DNA of 64,000 nt, from positions 7,202,130 to 7,266,129 of the forward strand of contig JASSKH010000030.1 of assembly GCA_031763025.1 (NCBI GenBank), written 5' to 3'. Origin of the DNA: Macrocystis pyrifera. Taxonomy: Eukaryota > Sar > Phaeophyceae > Laminariales > Laminariaceae. The notes under the pieces are model-generated. The model was not told the origin of the DNA. It saw only the letters and a list, made by a program, of their open reading frames with translations, and made no database searches. Both the position numbers and the translations under genes were made by a program. Shown piece by piece: positions 12,901-21,591 of this stretch. Each line of letters opens with the position of its first letter. Positions within the stretch are counted from its first letter, which is position 1.

Positions 12901-15900
12901 TGTCTTGCCTTTCTCTTGACCGATCCTTCCTATGCCTTCCCTTTCGGCATCTCGACGCCGCCAACCTTCCGCATGGACACCGTGCGGCGTTCGTTGCGTT
13001 TCTCCGTACGTATTTAGATAGCTTAAATAATACCAGTACCAGGCATGAAATACCACGCTGACAGCAGTCCTTCCCACCAACCGCCCTCGTTCGATCTTCA
13101 TCATAAAAAAAACATGTTGAAAAACAAATCCGGGGGCAAAAGCCGGCCGCGCTCTACTTCTTGTCCCGGCGCTTCTTGACGGAGCCCAAAGTCACCGCGA
13201 ATCGCCGCGTCGTCATGGTCGGAGCATCGTCCACCGCCGTCGCCTGCCTGGAGGGGCTGGTGTTCACCCCGTACCTCAACTTCACCAGCCTTACCCTCGT
13301 CGCCCCCGACGGAATCCCTTCGCCGAATGCCGCCAAAGTAGAAACCCCGAGAAATTACGGTAGCGGCGATGGGACTCACGGGAAGGCGGTGGCAACAGCC
13401 GGCGGCGAGACGAAGACCCCGGGACCGTCCTCGACGGAGGGCGGCGTTGACGACGGGCGTGATACGCGCCGCGACAGCGGGCGTGAGGCGCGATTGGCCC
13501 CTCACGACGAAGATGCCCCCGACTTCCCCCGGTTCGCTAGGATGAGCCTGGAGCGTCACGTTCGAATCGTCAGGTGAGGTTGTGGGGGTATTCAAAATGT
13601 TAGGGGTGGGTGGGCGCTGCATCTTCTCTAAGCCGGCTAGAGGTGACGTGCGGCTTGTCTATATAGCAAGGATAGTCCCTTGTTAAGGGTTCCCGTTAGT
13701 GATGCAAATTGGGTTGAGCCTGCGTATAGACGTTTACGGCAGTTATGGCAGTCCCGCCGTCCCACCGCCTCCCGAAAGCAGCAGCGACACGGCTGCATAT
13801 TTAACCGGGCACCAACCACACAACCATGGTGAGAAAACTACAAAAAACAGCTGCAATTTCAATACTAAAAAAATAACGTTGTCACGACAACCATAAGAAA
13901 AACTCACAATATCTTGTATTTTCACTACAAAAAAATAACGTTTGTAACCTCCTCGTCGGCCGTTTCCCTCTCCCCCTCCCCCTCCCCTGTCCACGAACGC
14001 CTGCGCAATATACCGGTAGATCACGTATGGTTCACCTTGACCGCGAAAATGGTGCTATTCTTCTGCCGAATGGATCGGTCGTACCCTACGACATCCTGGT
14101 ACTTTGCACGGGGCTTCAGGTGAGCACAGGTTTTCACCTTGCGAGGAAGATCGATCAGCCGCGATGTTTTTCGTTTTTTTGGGGGCGGGATGGCGACGGT
14201 CTCCCCTCCCCGAGTGCATCGATTTGAAAATGAAAATCCTCGCTACCAAAATATTTAGCACGTTCAGTAGGTCTTCATTCCCTTTCCTTCATTGGTATTT
14301 AGTTATCACACCCCTACGTTACCCGCTAGTGAGCGCGCCCCCTCACGTCTTCTGCCGGTGAAAACACCCGGTTGCGTTGGCGTCGGCTGGTACGACTCTG
14401 TAGAGCACGCCAGTCATTGCGCGAACTCCTGTAGACTATCCCGGTTCCGTTCTTTTGTTTTCGTTGTGGGCGGTCACCCTGTCTGGTGGTCGATTTAAAT
14501 CACATTATGCGGGGTGGAGAACCTTGACTCCACACAAGGAGGATGATTGTGTCACGTAGTGCATACGGTCGGGCACCCACGAGGCAGTTACATGGTATAC
14601 CCATTGCTTTCTCTGGAAGTGGTCACACTGGCAAAACGAAGAAAGTCATTCGACGCCGTCATCCATATGTAAGAAAGTACCTGGTATACGCACAACGCGC
14701 CCGCTTCGTAATCGGTTATTGGTAGGGTGCGACTCGCCGAACGTCTCACTGCGCTTCGCGCTTGGTGCAAACAATGCCTTCCTGGTCGGTGAAAATCCGA
14801 CGTGCTCTGTCCCGGTATTGTAGTGATGCGAAAGTATATGGTCGTACGACTACGGCCATGCATGACAATGAGTACACCCCCACTCTCCCTCCTATTCGAC
14901 CCCTCATCTTTGACTCTATACGCAGTCTACGAAAAATCGTCAATATATCTGGGAACAATCCTACCACTACATGTGTCCTGGGCATCGAGACATCATAAAA
15001 ACCACATGCCCAACCGCACCCTGTCACCCCTCCCCCCCCCAGCCCACGCCCTCCCACATCTCTGACCCCTCGATCGACGAAAAAACTGTCGGTAAATCTG
15101 TGAACGGTCCTACCGCTATATGCGCCCTGGGCATCGAGCAATCTTATAACGTGTAACCCGCGCCGCGCCATGCCCTAATTCCGCTGCCGTCCGTTCTTTC
15201 TTTCACGGCCGTGGGAAACGAAAGGACGATACGTCTCGTCGCTTAGGGCTGTGGGCCCCCGGTTTGAACCCCTCCGCCCCCGAGGTTCCGGGCTTCGTCT
15301 CCCTCGACTCTCCATTCCTCCACGCCGACGTCGAAGAAAACCTTGCCAGCACCCCTCCAGATTCCAGGGTGGTGGTGTACGCGGGTGCCCTCAAAGCTTT
15401 GTGCGCGGCGCAGGGGCTCATCGGTCGGGGTGTAGACCCCGGAAGGATCACGCTGGTTCGTCCTCTGTCGCCCGGGGTAAGCCAAGCGGCACCGAGGGCA
15501 CCGGCCATGTATGAGAACGCCGCACAAGGGTCGTGGTCGCTGGGGAATGCGTCTGTCGACATCGCGGTGGCGGAGGCAGCCGCTGCGGCCGGAATCAACG
15601 ACGCTGGCTACCGCTTGCTCGAAGGTGTACGCTTGAACGCCGAGGGAGGCATCGCGGCCGCGAACTTCGCCGATTTAGGGGCAGGCAGCGGGGGGCGTTC
15701 TGAAGGTGGTGCACAAGACGGGGGAATGCACCCGCCTGTGTCCACTGTTGCAGGGGTCGCGACAAAGGAGGGGTATGCCACGGGGAGGACGGGGGGAGAA
15801 CCGCGACGACGACACTGAGGGGGCAAGCCAGGAAGATGTTCTCACGTGTGAGATGCTGCTTTGCGGAGACACGCCGAACGTCGACCCTGACGTATTCCGC

Positions 15901-18786
15901 GCGGTTAACAACAGCGGTCTCGTGTACGACGGGCGCCTCGTCGTCGACCCGATGTTCAGGACTTCTGACCCGACGATACTGGCGGGAGGGACGCTCACGA
16001 AGTACTCTCGGATGCACGGGGCCGACGCGCCCAGACACGAGAAGTACAACGCAAGAGAGGTGAGTTTTCGGTATCATTGTCGTTCCCTGAGAACAACGGT
16101 TTGTGGTTTGGCACTGCCATCGTCATATGCAGAGCGCTTGAGATGAGCTCCACGGTGCTATGCAGAGCACTTGAGATTAGCCCCACTGTGCTGTGCAGAG
16201 TGCTTGAGATGAACTCCACTGTGATATGCAGAGCGCTTGAGATGAGCCCCCCTGAGCTTTCGGCCGCTTTCACTGTGGTCGAGCGATCACCTTCGACGTG
16301 AGTGAGAGGCAGCGCTTGGCTGGCGTCAACTTTAAGCTTACTAGCTTCAGAGGCGATGCTTGCACACTCTTCCCCATGAGCCCTTGTTCCCCCGCCCCGC
16401 TCACTCCCTTTCACGACTCTTTCCACCCTACAGTAGCTTCTCGCTGTGCCCCCGTGCCCTTGTCAACATACCGTGGCCATGGTTGTGAAGTTTTAAAACA
16501 AACTAGTGCTTCCGTTGCTTCTCGCCGAATTTTGAACGCACCAGGTCGGCACGCATCTCGCCGCCTGCGTTCTGAATCAAACCGATCCCCTCTCGCTCGT
16601 CGATGGGAACGTCAGCGATTCCTCGCGATACACCGACAGCGCTTTGCTGGAAGGTGGAGTGGGCGGCGGCAACCACTTCGGTGCCGGCTCCCGGGGCTTC
16701 GGTGTCCAGCCGCTACCTCTTCCGAGGTTCGGAAAACCCCGGTGCGTTAGCGGGATGCTCCCTGGTGGGTTGCGATACGTTCGAGCGACGCTACCGCCAA
16801 CGGATGAATCGTGGGAGAAAGTTGGTAGCGGTGACGGACAAAGCGACAGAAGAGACGAAGAGGAAGACGCGGCAGGGGGGGAAGACAGAGGCAAAGCCGA
16901 GGAGAGGGGCGCGATAAAGTGTTTCGCCACGGGAGAAGTTGTTCCTCGCAGCGGCAACGGCAGCGGCAGAGGCAGAGGTGGTGACGCGAAGGAGGAAAGC
17001 GCCAAGGGAGTAGGCGGATTCTGCTTGGTGAGGGTGGACCCGCTGGATCGTCTGTGCGACATCATTTACTGCGGCCAAGGGGCCGTGGAGGCGACAAACT
17101 TGAGCAAGCTTGTAGGGGTACAGCTGGGCTACCTTCAGGCGAGCAGAGTTGGCAAGGAAACTCGATCAAACTCATGTTACGATAGGGGGTACACCGGTAA
17201 CGCTTTGTGGCCGAAATATTTCTGACCGGCCGGGCGCGTAAACCCAACAATATCGTCGGAATACCACTAGTGTTTTACTGTATTTACTCGCGGTTTACCT
17301 TGTACTAGTAGTAGGCCTTGGGGTTGTTGATCGGGTTGCACTCTTGTTCCGGTAGCTTTTCTCAAAAACAGTTTTTTTTTTTGGTTCAAAATCAGTTTTC
17401 AGGGCTAAAATTCGTTTTTTTGGGGCGAGGCACAGAGAACCCCAAGTGAGTACAGAGCCTCAGAATACTTAGGTGCCCCCCGCCCCTGTTGTAGCACGCG
17501 TCGTTAGCGTAGAGTAGATGAGGACATAGTGATTTCTTTTTCGGCAGCGGATATGAGAGACCGAGGAGGGCGGGGGGAGGGGCGTACTCATTTGTTGCTC
17601 GCCTTAGTCATTTGGCTATTGACCACGCATATCTCTCGGGACGGAGCGGGGGCATCAAAGGAGAGGTAGCGTGCCATGTTGCCGGTATGTCCTGACGCGT
17701 GGTCGTTGTCGCTAGGGTGGCCAGGATCTGTACTTCGTATTGATCATCGCCCCAAGGAGGTACGGGTAGTAGCATTGTCTCTATGTTCGCGATCAACACG
17801 TCTCTCTGATTGCTGTCGCAAACATCACATATTAGCATGCCGTACGCGCACATTCCGTATTCCTGGGAGACGGCCTTCGTCTCCTTCCGAATCCTCGTCT
17901 GTGGCACATAGCCTCCATCTCCCTGAAATCGTAAACACGGCCGGAGACATACTTACGTATAGTTTAAGTCAGTGAGTGCTCTCTAGCACGCTTTTTCCTA
18001 ACCCTGTGTTGCTCATACCACCCTTGCCCTATTACACGCCCAGGGTATGGAAGCTGCGTTCGAACGTGGAGACGTGTCTGACTGGGTGGAATTCTTTCGG
18101 CAAGGCGCCTTGACACCTCTGTGCCACGACCGATTCCCAAAGCTCACGGAAGAGCTGAGGGAGACATTGTCGCACGGGGACGAGGCAGCCGCTAATCTTC
18201 TCTCGGTTCTGGACAAGGTACTTCGACACGTTTCGAACAAGTTGGCGGTGTTTCCCAGACCAACTAAGACGGATCGGGAGGCTTGATCGGTACATACCGG
18301 TATCAGCGGAGGGCTCAGAAGGCTTTCTTGTTGTACATAGGTACTTCTTCGTTACTCGTCTACTGTAGCTATATACCAATATACGGTATACGAAGTATTA
18401 CATATCCAGGTAGACGAGGAAAATAAGGCGAACAGGGAGAGAGCATGGCCTCGTTACCGTATACCATTGGTACAGAAAGCTCGAACTATGCCCTCCCCTC
18501 CCGCCTCCCTCTCCTCGCGCTCGCCCGTGCTCATGGTGGCCGACAGGGAATCAATGAAGGCAAGGCTGATGAGTGGTTAGCGTTAACGACGCGCAACGTG
18601 GTCGGCCCCGGCGCCCGTGAGCTACCACCGTCCACACGAAAGACCGTCGAAGGTCGGGCCCTGGAATGGGTGCGACGGAATCGTGGAATGCTCCCGCGAT
18701 TGGCGCTGCCGCCACCATCTGCACACACCGCCGGGGGAGGGGTTGGCGGTGGTAGCGGGGTGGCGGGCGGGAAGGCCAGGACGTAG
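904..18786 (+). CDS. CFAP61: CFAP61 (FAP61) homologue, 3' part of gene, 12 exons
   Basis: This is a cilia- and flagella-associated protein 61 homologue. The family protein belongs to the calmodulin- and spoke-associated complex that anchors radial spoke 3 to the axoneme (known for FAP61 of Chlamydomonas and mammalian CFAP61). I assembled the exons by eye from family resemblance, splice signals and phase. They are 904-1067, 2569-2745, 4774-4921, 8311-8550, 12279-12407, 13143-13573, 14020-14119, 15225-15705, 15788-16059, 16545-17138, 18044-18217 and 18547-18786, about 1,050 codons. Diagnostic stretches include YPDRDYCVLTLP, VEDFVSFDRH, VVMVGASSTAVACLEGL, VVPYDILVLCTG, GLVYDGRLVVDP and GGTLTKYSRM. 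The dinucleotide-oxidoreductase-like domain is encoded by exons 6-9. The N-terminal acetyltransferase-like region is expected before position 900 but was not found, so the gene probably starts upstream of the window. Open points are the exon 5/6 linker and the exon 8/9 join. Confidence 0.9.
1579..1686. mobile_element. M1 MITE copy 1
   Basis: About 108 bp, with ends TATTACAGGGGACCATAG and CTATGGACCCCCGTAAT as terminal inverted repeats. It is non-coding and intronic. Confidence 0.85.
2448..2535. repeat. (AAATC)n-like pentanucleotide microsatellite
   Basis: AAATC/AAATA units run almost to the exon B acceptor, leaving only about 30 bases (with an (AC)n acceptor tract) between array and exon. Confidence 0.8.
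2569..2745 (+). CDS. CFAP61: CFAP61 exon B, PDRDYC block
   Basis: The acceptor is acacacag|GC and the donor is CACAG|gtagag; both boundaries are phase 2. The translation contains ADFLPHAFLMYPDRDYC and ends HVLYVMHR, a strong match to the middle of CFAP61. The last 10 nt of the exon plus the donor are copied again inside the next intron near 3752-3767. Confidence 0.9.
2746..3982 (+). repeat. G-rich minisatellite in CFAP61 intron B-C
   Basis: Irregular G-rich blocks (GGGAGG units, G31 at 3907-3937) alternate with copies of a short module like ATCTTACC-CAGGTAGAGATAGCGAGGGG at about 2945, 3617 and 3740. The module resembles the exon B/intron junction. A P-family repeat in inverted orientation (2991-3515) is embedded. 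Proline- or glycine-rich ORFs here are simple-sequence artefacts. Confidence 0.75.
2991..3515 (-). repeat. P-family repeat, copy 1 (near full length)
   Basis: The reverse complement runs from GGTTGGGTTGGCG to GAGTACAC followed by C, and matches 4155-4675 and 59015-59525. Internal landmarks are GTGCGGGG, CTCTGGAAGTGG, CTTCGCGCTTGGTGCAAG and CGGCCATGCATGA. Both ends abut G tracts on the plus strand, which are C tracts in element orientation. Confidence 0.75.
4155..4675 (+). repeat. P-family repeat, copy 2
   Basis: The element runs from GGTTGGGTTGGCGTCGGTTG to GATATCGAGTACACCCCCCC. It is inverted relative to copy 1, with a 640-bp G-rich block between them. A C-rich stretch also precedes the 5' end. 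Confidence 0.78.
4774..4921 (+). CDS. CFAP61: CFAP61 exon C
   Basis: The acceptor is gatcag|G (phase 2 in) and the donor is CCAG|gtaaat (phase 0 out). The exon encodes a segment with GVSHLVEHWGGADQIMAAV, corresponding to the start of the second acetyltransferase-like region in the family. Phase agrees with both neighbouring exons. Confidence 0.85.
5123..5577 (+). repeat. 109-bp tandem repeat, about 4 units
   Basis: Units start with AGTTCCAGCGATAACAAGG and end with a CTTCTCGTGG-like stretch. Starts are near 5123, 5251, 5360 and 5469, so the last full periods are 109 bp and the first unit is longer. A related fragment occurs near 20145-20180. The array is inside the CFAP61 intron. Confidence 0.85.
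5899..5922. repeat. (AT)12 microsatellite
   Basis: Pure AT dinucleotide run in an intron. Confidence 0.9.
7957..8041 (+). repeat. Q-family repeat, copy 1
   Basis: CTCCGTCTCGAAAGGGATGC, then GTGGTCAATGATCAAATGAC, ending AAATGAGTACGCCCCC. A C tract (about 7957-7966) lies directly before the element and another C run directly after it. Confidence 0.7.
8045..8285 (+). repeat. P-family repeat, copy 3 (3' half)
   Basis: It begins in the TTTACTCATTGGAGTTGTCA part of the P consensus and runs to GAGCACATCCC plus C. It sits immediately downstream of Q copy 1, an order also seen at 51025-51228. Confidence 0.7.
8311..8550 (+). CDS. CFAP61: CFAP61 exon D
   Basis: The exon is 80 codons, phase 0 at both ends, with acceptor ggcgcag|GAT and donor AAAGAG|gtgagg. 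It encodes FVATMGRQVVGVFVAS, then FEVEDFVSFDRHRP and LNPIFSGHCRFALKE. In the family these blocks follow the exon C block without interruption. Confidence 0.92.
9182..9254. mobile_element. M3 foldback element
   Basis: CACTCTGGGCGGACATATAA ... AAACGCTCTGTGTATTTCGG shares termini and arm order with 62291-62363. Confidence 0.6.
9640..9910. repeat. Degenerate ~23-bp tandem repeat
   Basis: The unit is approximately CATAATCCAAACGGCACTCAT, present about ten times with heavy divergence. On the minus strand it reads as a repeated CRLDYD-like peptide, which I regard as chance. Confidence 0.7.
11179..11287. mobile_element. M1 MITE copy 2
   Basis: The ends TATTACGGGGGGCC and GGACCCCCGTAATA form inverted repeats. 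The internal sequence TAGGTTTTTATGTATACCATAG is shared with other copies in the window. Confidence 0.88.
11640..12050 (+). repeat. F-family repeat split by an M1 MITE
   Basis: It shares blocks with 17190-17512 and 34265-34505: AATATCGTTGGAATA, GGGTTGCGCTTTTAGC, CTCAAGCGAGGGGCCTCAGA and GGTGCTACCCCTGCCG. The M1 element at 11741-11850 lies inside it. Confidence 0.5.
11741..11850. mobile_element. M1 MITE copy 3
   Basis: Diverged copy in the opposite orientation (TACTACGGGCGGGG ... CGACCCCCCGCAATA), inserted within an F-family repeat. Confidence 0.75.
12279..12407 (+). CDS. CFAP61: CFAP61 exon E
   Basis: The acceptor is tttactag|GTA after a pyrimidine-rich tract. The exon encodes VMRLYDKSVIYWRS and PWHMIPLRPRHHR, matching the family blocks 'LRL..KSCLYY' and 'VPVRPRRQ'. 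The donor is taken as GGAGAG|gtcgag (phase 0). Another phase-0 donor about 50 bases downstream is possible. The family has 15-20 more residues before the next exon, so a small exon may be missing between 12408 and 13142. Confidence 0.8.
13143..13573 (+). CDS. CFAP61: CFAP61 exon F, nucleotide-binding-like domain start
   Basis: The exon encodes ALYFLSRRFLTEPKVTANRR then VVMVGASSTAVACLEGL, the Rossmann-like strand/loop that opens the oxidoreductase-like domain of CFAP61. A hydrophilic Gly/Thr/Asp insert follows, and the exon ends MSLERHVRIVR. The donor GTCAG|gtgagg leaves phase 2. The acceptor (caaaag|CCG) has a weak pyrimidine tract, so the exact start is less sure. Confidence 0.9.
13574..14019 (+). 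other. CFAP61 intron F-G
   Basis: A 446-bp GT-AG intron with duplicated AAAAAATAACGTTGT blocks near 13868 and 13929. No gene was seen. Confidence 0.6.
14020..14119 (+). CDS. CFAP61: CFAP61 exon G
   Basis: The acceptor is accggtag|A (phase 2) and the donor is CTTCAG|gtgagc (phase 0). The exon encodes RENGAILLPNGSVVPYDILV and then LCTGLQ. This is the typical 'PYD-L-L-TG' strand of pyridine-nucleotide-disulphide-oxidoreductase-like folds, as found in CFAP61. Confidence 0.9.
14375..14885 (+). repeat. P-family repeat, copy 4
   Basis: From GTTGCGTTGGCGTCGGCTGG through GTGCAAACAATGCC to GACAATGAGTACACCCCC. Nearly full length, within the CFAP61 intron G-H. Confidence 0.75.
14900..15172 (+). repeat. 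Diverged tandem pair, ~150-bp period
   Basis: Two blocks share ATCTGGGAACAATCCTACC-like and CCCTGGGCATCGAG sequences (14911-15020 and 15062-15168). Confidence 0.6.
15225..15705 (+). CDS. CFAP61: CFAP61 exon H
   Basis: A phase-0 start at 15225 (acceptor acgaaag|GAC after a TTTCTTTC tract) joins cleanly to exon G. The exon encodes VPGFVSLDSP, SRVVVYAGALKALCAAQGLI, RITLVRP, and NASVDIAVAEAAAAAGI. These match the second half-domain of CFAP61. Its 3' end is unclear, because the downstream reading frame differs by one base and a run of six G lies at 15690-15695. Confidence 0.85.
15788..16059 (+). CDS. CFAP61: CFAP61 exon I
   Basis: The exon encodes EDVLTCEMLLCGD, FRAVNNSGLVYDGRLVVD and TSDPTILAGGTLTKYSRMHG, one of the best conserved CFAP61 segments. 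It ends NARE at donor AGAGAG|gtgagt (phase 0). The start is uncertain: 15788 keeps phase with a donor at 15706, but the acceptor (cggggag) is poor. A one-base indel in the G6 tract would make exons H and I one exon. Confidence 0.8.
16060..16544 (+). other. CFAP61 intron I-J with 33-bp tandem repeat
   Basis: Between about 16120 and 16255 a 33-bp unit (ATGCAGAGCGCTTGAGATGA core) is repeated about four times. It reads as an 11-residue repeat in one frame, but lies between in-phase CFAP61 exons, so it is taken as intronic. Confidence 0.7.
16545..17138 (+). CDS. CFAP61: CFAP61 exon J, ends at GC donor
   Basis: The acceptor is gcaccag|GTC (phase 0). The exon encodes VGTHLAACVLNQTDPLS, LPRFGKPRCVSGMLPGGLRY, a hydrophilic Gly/Arg/Glu insert, then GFCLVRVDPLDRLCDIIYCG and NLSKLVGVQLGYLQ. 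Alignment to the family needs the exon to stop at CTTCAG. The next bases are gcgagc, so this is a GC-AG intron. No GT donor near this point keeps the gap-free match. Confidence 0.88.
17190..17512 (+). repeat. F-family repeat
   Basis: It shares CAATATCGTCGGAATACCAC, TCGGGTTGCACTCTTG and GAGCCTCAGAATACTTAGGTG with the copies at 11640 and 34265. Confidence 0.5.
17575..17650 (-). repeat. Q-family repeat, copy 2
   Basis: The plus strand shows GGCGTACTCATTTGTTGC, the reverse complement of the Q 3' end, preceded by a G-rich tract and followed by CGGAGCGGGGGC. Confidence 0.65.
18044..18217 (+). CDS. CFAP61: CFAP61 exon K
   Basis: The exon is 58 codons, phase 0 at both ends. The acceptor is gcccag|GGT and the donor is GACAAG|gtactt. 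It encodes GMEAAFERGDVSDWVEFFRQ and LCHDRFPKLTEELRE, matching the family block with a conserved 'HDRF'. Failing to splice would add about 22 residues and stop at 18286. Confidence 0.88.
18547..18786 (+). CDS. CFAP61: CFAP61 last exon
   Basis: The acceptor is ccgacag|GGA (phase 0). The exon encodes a linker, then RKTVEGRALEWVRRNRGMLP, which matches the C-terminal 'LLEFL..N..LLP' motif of the family. A Gly/Ala-rich tail ends at the TAG at 18784-18786. No clear polyadenylation signal was identified. Confidence 0.78.
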   Translation, partial: GINEGKADEWLALTTRNVVGPGARELPPSTRKTVEGRALEWVRRNRGMLPRLALPPPSAHTAGGGVGGGSGVAGGKART

Positions 18787-18987
18787 TTCATTTCTGCTGT
18801 AGACAAGACTGATATGTGCGGCAACATCGTAGAGTTACGCGATTCTCTCAAGTGGCACGGTTAGCCTTGCGCTACATACAGCAGTTAATACTGAATATAC
18901 AACGTTGCGAACGGAGGAAGACTCGTCCCGGGAGGCTTGTGCCTCGAAAGAACACTGGCTTACGCTTAACTCTTTTCGTCCACCCCC

Positions 18988-19068
18988 TCTCCGTCCTGGC
19001 ATTGTAGGGATGCGAGGGTCTATGGCCTTACGACTACGGCCATGCATGATAATGAGTACACCCCCCCT
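18988..19068 (+). repeat. P-family repeat, copy 5 (3' end only)
   Basis: CCGTCCTGGCATTGTAGGGA to GATAATGAGTACACCCCCCC; truncated at its 5' side. Confidence 0.75.
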
Positions 19069-20371
19069 CTAGTTATTCCTTGCCTTCCGATCCGCCTTGT
19101 GCTGTTTGGTAAGGCCGCTTCTGGTGTGTAACATCACATATCACCCTGTCCATACAAGCGCCCGAAGCGATCCTCTTTAGATCTGCTTGGAGTGCTTGCT
19201 AAACGCCTCACAACTTTCTACAAGCACTTAACGTCGTTACTAGCTGTGGCCATCGGTCTCTTTCTTTGAGATATCCCCGAACAACTACGCCATACTACCT
19301 TTGCTGAGCGCCAGACTCAAAGGCATGGTCACTGCTTGCCCATGGAGGTTGAGGTTCAAGCTCTGATGCGTGGGAGGTTCACGTTCTACGCCCGAGATGG
19401 CATGGGTACCGCAGCGTTTCTCACATGTCTTAATTTTGGAGCCGTCTCCACAGATGCCCAGCTTCATTAGCTTCTCTGCTAGAGTCAGAACAAAGTCGGT
19501 ATGGCTTTCTTTACTACAATCAGGGCGAAATCAACCGCTTTGCTGGGCGCTTGTTTTGCCTCCGCAAGTCGCCCCCGTTTCCGGGGATAGTACTCGCAGC
19601 AATTTCGATTTTTCCTGTTGACCAACAACCGCTCATCTCCAGTGGTGCCCAATTTTCGCTTGGGGTGTTCCGGCTTTGACGCCGTGAAATATTTTATATA
19701 TCGCGCAGGCGATTGTTTCTCGTCTGCGGTAGTACGGCACTCGCTTGCTTGTAGACACCCTCCACAAAAAGAGCTACTTCGTGCTGAAAACTGTTTCGGG
19801 CAGGGGCAGTGCCGCCGTTAGCCACACACTGATACATGTTGTCGAGCCGAGCTTCGGCAGCAGACTAACATCTCTCGCCATCCGGGGTCGGAGAACGAAC
19901 GCCTATATGCGTAGCTTGTTGTTTGAGTTCGAAGGCCCGTCGTGTCACTTCCGATGCATAATACTACAGTACGATAGGGCTACGGGCACCTACTTTTGCC
20001 TTCCGAGGTTCGTCACTTAAGGATCTCCATACCCCACCCGAACCTGGCTTTGGAGAGAAAAAAACATGCAACCCGATGAGCCATGTGGCCCAGATAGATA
20101 CCGACAAAACTGGTGTTAAAGCACAGGCTATATCCCAGTGACGTTGGGTAATTCTTCGGTTGAGGATCCCCTTCAGTGCGACATATTTTGGCCAGACAAT
20201 GCTACCATTATCGTCGTACACGCGCCTTCTTTCTGCCAGTCGTCTAGCAGTACAGTAGGCCATCGTTGACGAACCCCGCGAGTACGTGGGAAACCGAACC
20301 GGAGCGATGTCATGCCGCCCACGGATGTGTTCTGAGATGGAAAGTCCTAAGGTCTTCCATCAAGATAGAAA

Positions 20372-20455
20372 TGTTCGTTTGTATGGGTGAAACCACTGAG
20401 CTACTCAGTCAGCGCTGACTGAGTGGCTCAGTTGTTTAACCTTTATAAACGAACA
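20372..20455. repeat. Foldback element / long hairpin
   Basis: The outer arms TGTTCGTTTGTA and TATAAACGAACA pair. An inner near-perfect palindrome is centred on CAGTCAGCGCTGACTG, with one mismatch across 18 bp. A related palindrome core is at 60627-60647. Confidence 0.75.
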
Positions 20456-20654
20456 AAAGAAGTACCTTTGGGCTTGATACGGCCTCCCGCCGATAGCATC
20501 CTCCGGGGTTGATCAAAGATGATTCTCATCGAATAATGCTCGTATCCCCTTAGAGGCCATCTTAACGGGCAACGCAAAATTTCGTTATTTTGAAATAAAT
20601 TTTCACTTTCTATGAGCTTTAATTTGATTTCGAAAAAAAAACCGTGTTTGTATC

Positions 20655-20932
20655 TGTTGATTGATCTCTAAAGGTATAGGCGCAGCTGGCACGGGAATGC
20701 ATGCCTGACTCCAGACAGTGACACGGAACTCCTCTTATATTATATCCGAGCCGTAGAGTGACAGCACATGCGTCGTATGCAGGTTATTATCCAACAGGCT
20801 GCGGGAATAAACCTCCCGTTTATCCTCCCGAATATCCGTCTAAATATCCCTCTCCTGTAATCCCATATCAATATATGGAACTCCCTAATGTTAGATGTAA
20901 CGTCTCCGTCGTGTTTCTGAGCACAATCAATA
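20655..20932 (-). repeat. 3' LTR of copia element 1
   Basis: Begins TGTTGATTGATCTC on the plus strand and ends CACAATCAATA. Matches 27161-27438 over its whole length with scattered substitutions. Confidence 0.93.
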
Positions 20933-20945
20933 TCCCCCCTGCTCA
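20933..20945 (-). other. Polypurine tract of copia element 1
   Basis: On the minus strand GAGCAGGGGGGA directly precedes the 3' LTR, the expected plus-strand priming site for reverse transcription. Confidence 0.7.
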
Positions 20946-21591
20946 TTATACACGACCATACTTCAATATCCCCCCAGCTCTGTACACTACAATGTACGAC
21001 TCCGCTGGGTGGACACATATCAATATTATGACCAACTCATATGGAATTCAAAAACATAATTTTTCAAGAACCAAAAACCAAACTCTCGATCTCCAAAATA
21101 CTATCCAAACCCTCCAACTCAGAAAACATTTACTATGGACCGCACATGCCCCCAGGCGCTTCATAGTCTCTCTTCAGCCTTATCTAAAACCTCTCCCTCT
21201 ATTCATGAGGAATTAATTCAAATCATAGAAAATATCACAGTAGTCATACTCATCAAAATAAAAATTAAGCCAAGAAAATAAATGCCAGATATCGTAAGGA
21301 ATCCCCTTTCCTCCGGACAAGAGTCTCCCCTTGTCCCCTACTCCCGCCATAGATACACAGATCGCGACGGTAATGCGAGATAGCATACATTCCTTCACTT
21401 GAATTATATTTGACGTTGAAACTACTAGAAAACACCAAAACTCTCGAAATCCATCACCAGGAACTATTAATAAATGGTATCATCCTCGGAATTAGCCAGG
21501 GAAAAACGGCAGCATCTTCGGGTTTATACGTAGTTCAGACAAATCCTTCACTCTAAAATAACATAAAACCTTCTACCCCGGAAAAACCTCG

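Larger units (their letters stand above)
17139..18043 (+). other. CFAP61 intron J-K (GC-AG)
   Basis: A 905-bp intron with donor CAG|gcgagc. It holds an F-family copy (about 17190-17512) and a Q repeat in minus orientation (about 17575-17650). Confidence 0.75.
18787..20654. other. Intergenic region after CFAP61
   Basis: It contains a P-family 3' end (18988-19068) and a perfect-ended foldback (20372-20455). ORFs of 60-99 codons occur, but none is recognisable. Confidence 0.5.

Noticed and set aside
12742-13061. Overlapping ORFs between CFAP61 exons E and F
   Set aside because: Tested as a missing CFAP61 exon; no family motif was found and no splice phase fits clearly.
16077-16301. 74-codon ORF with an 11-residue repeat (CRALEMSSTVL)
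   Set aside because: The 33-bp tandem repeat is inside an intron bounded by in-phase conserved CFAP61 exons.
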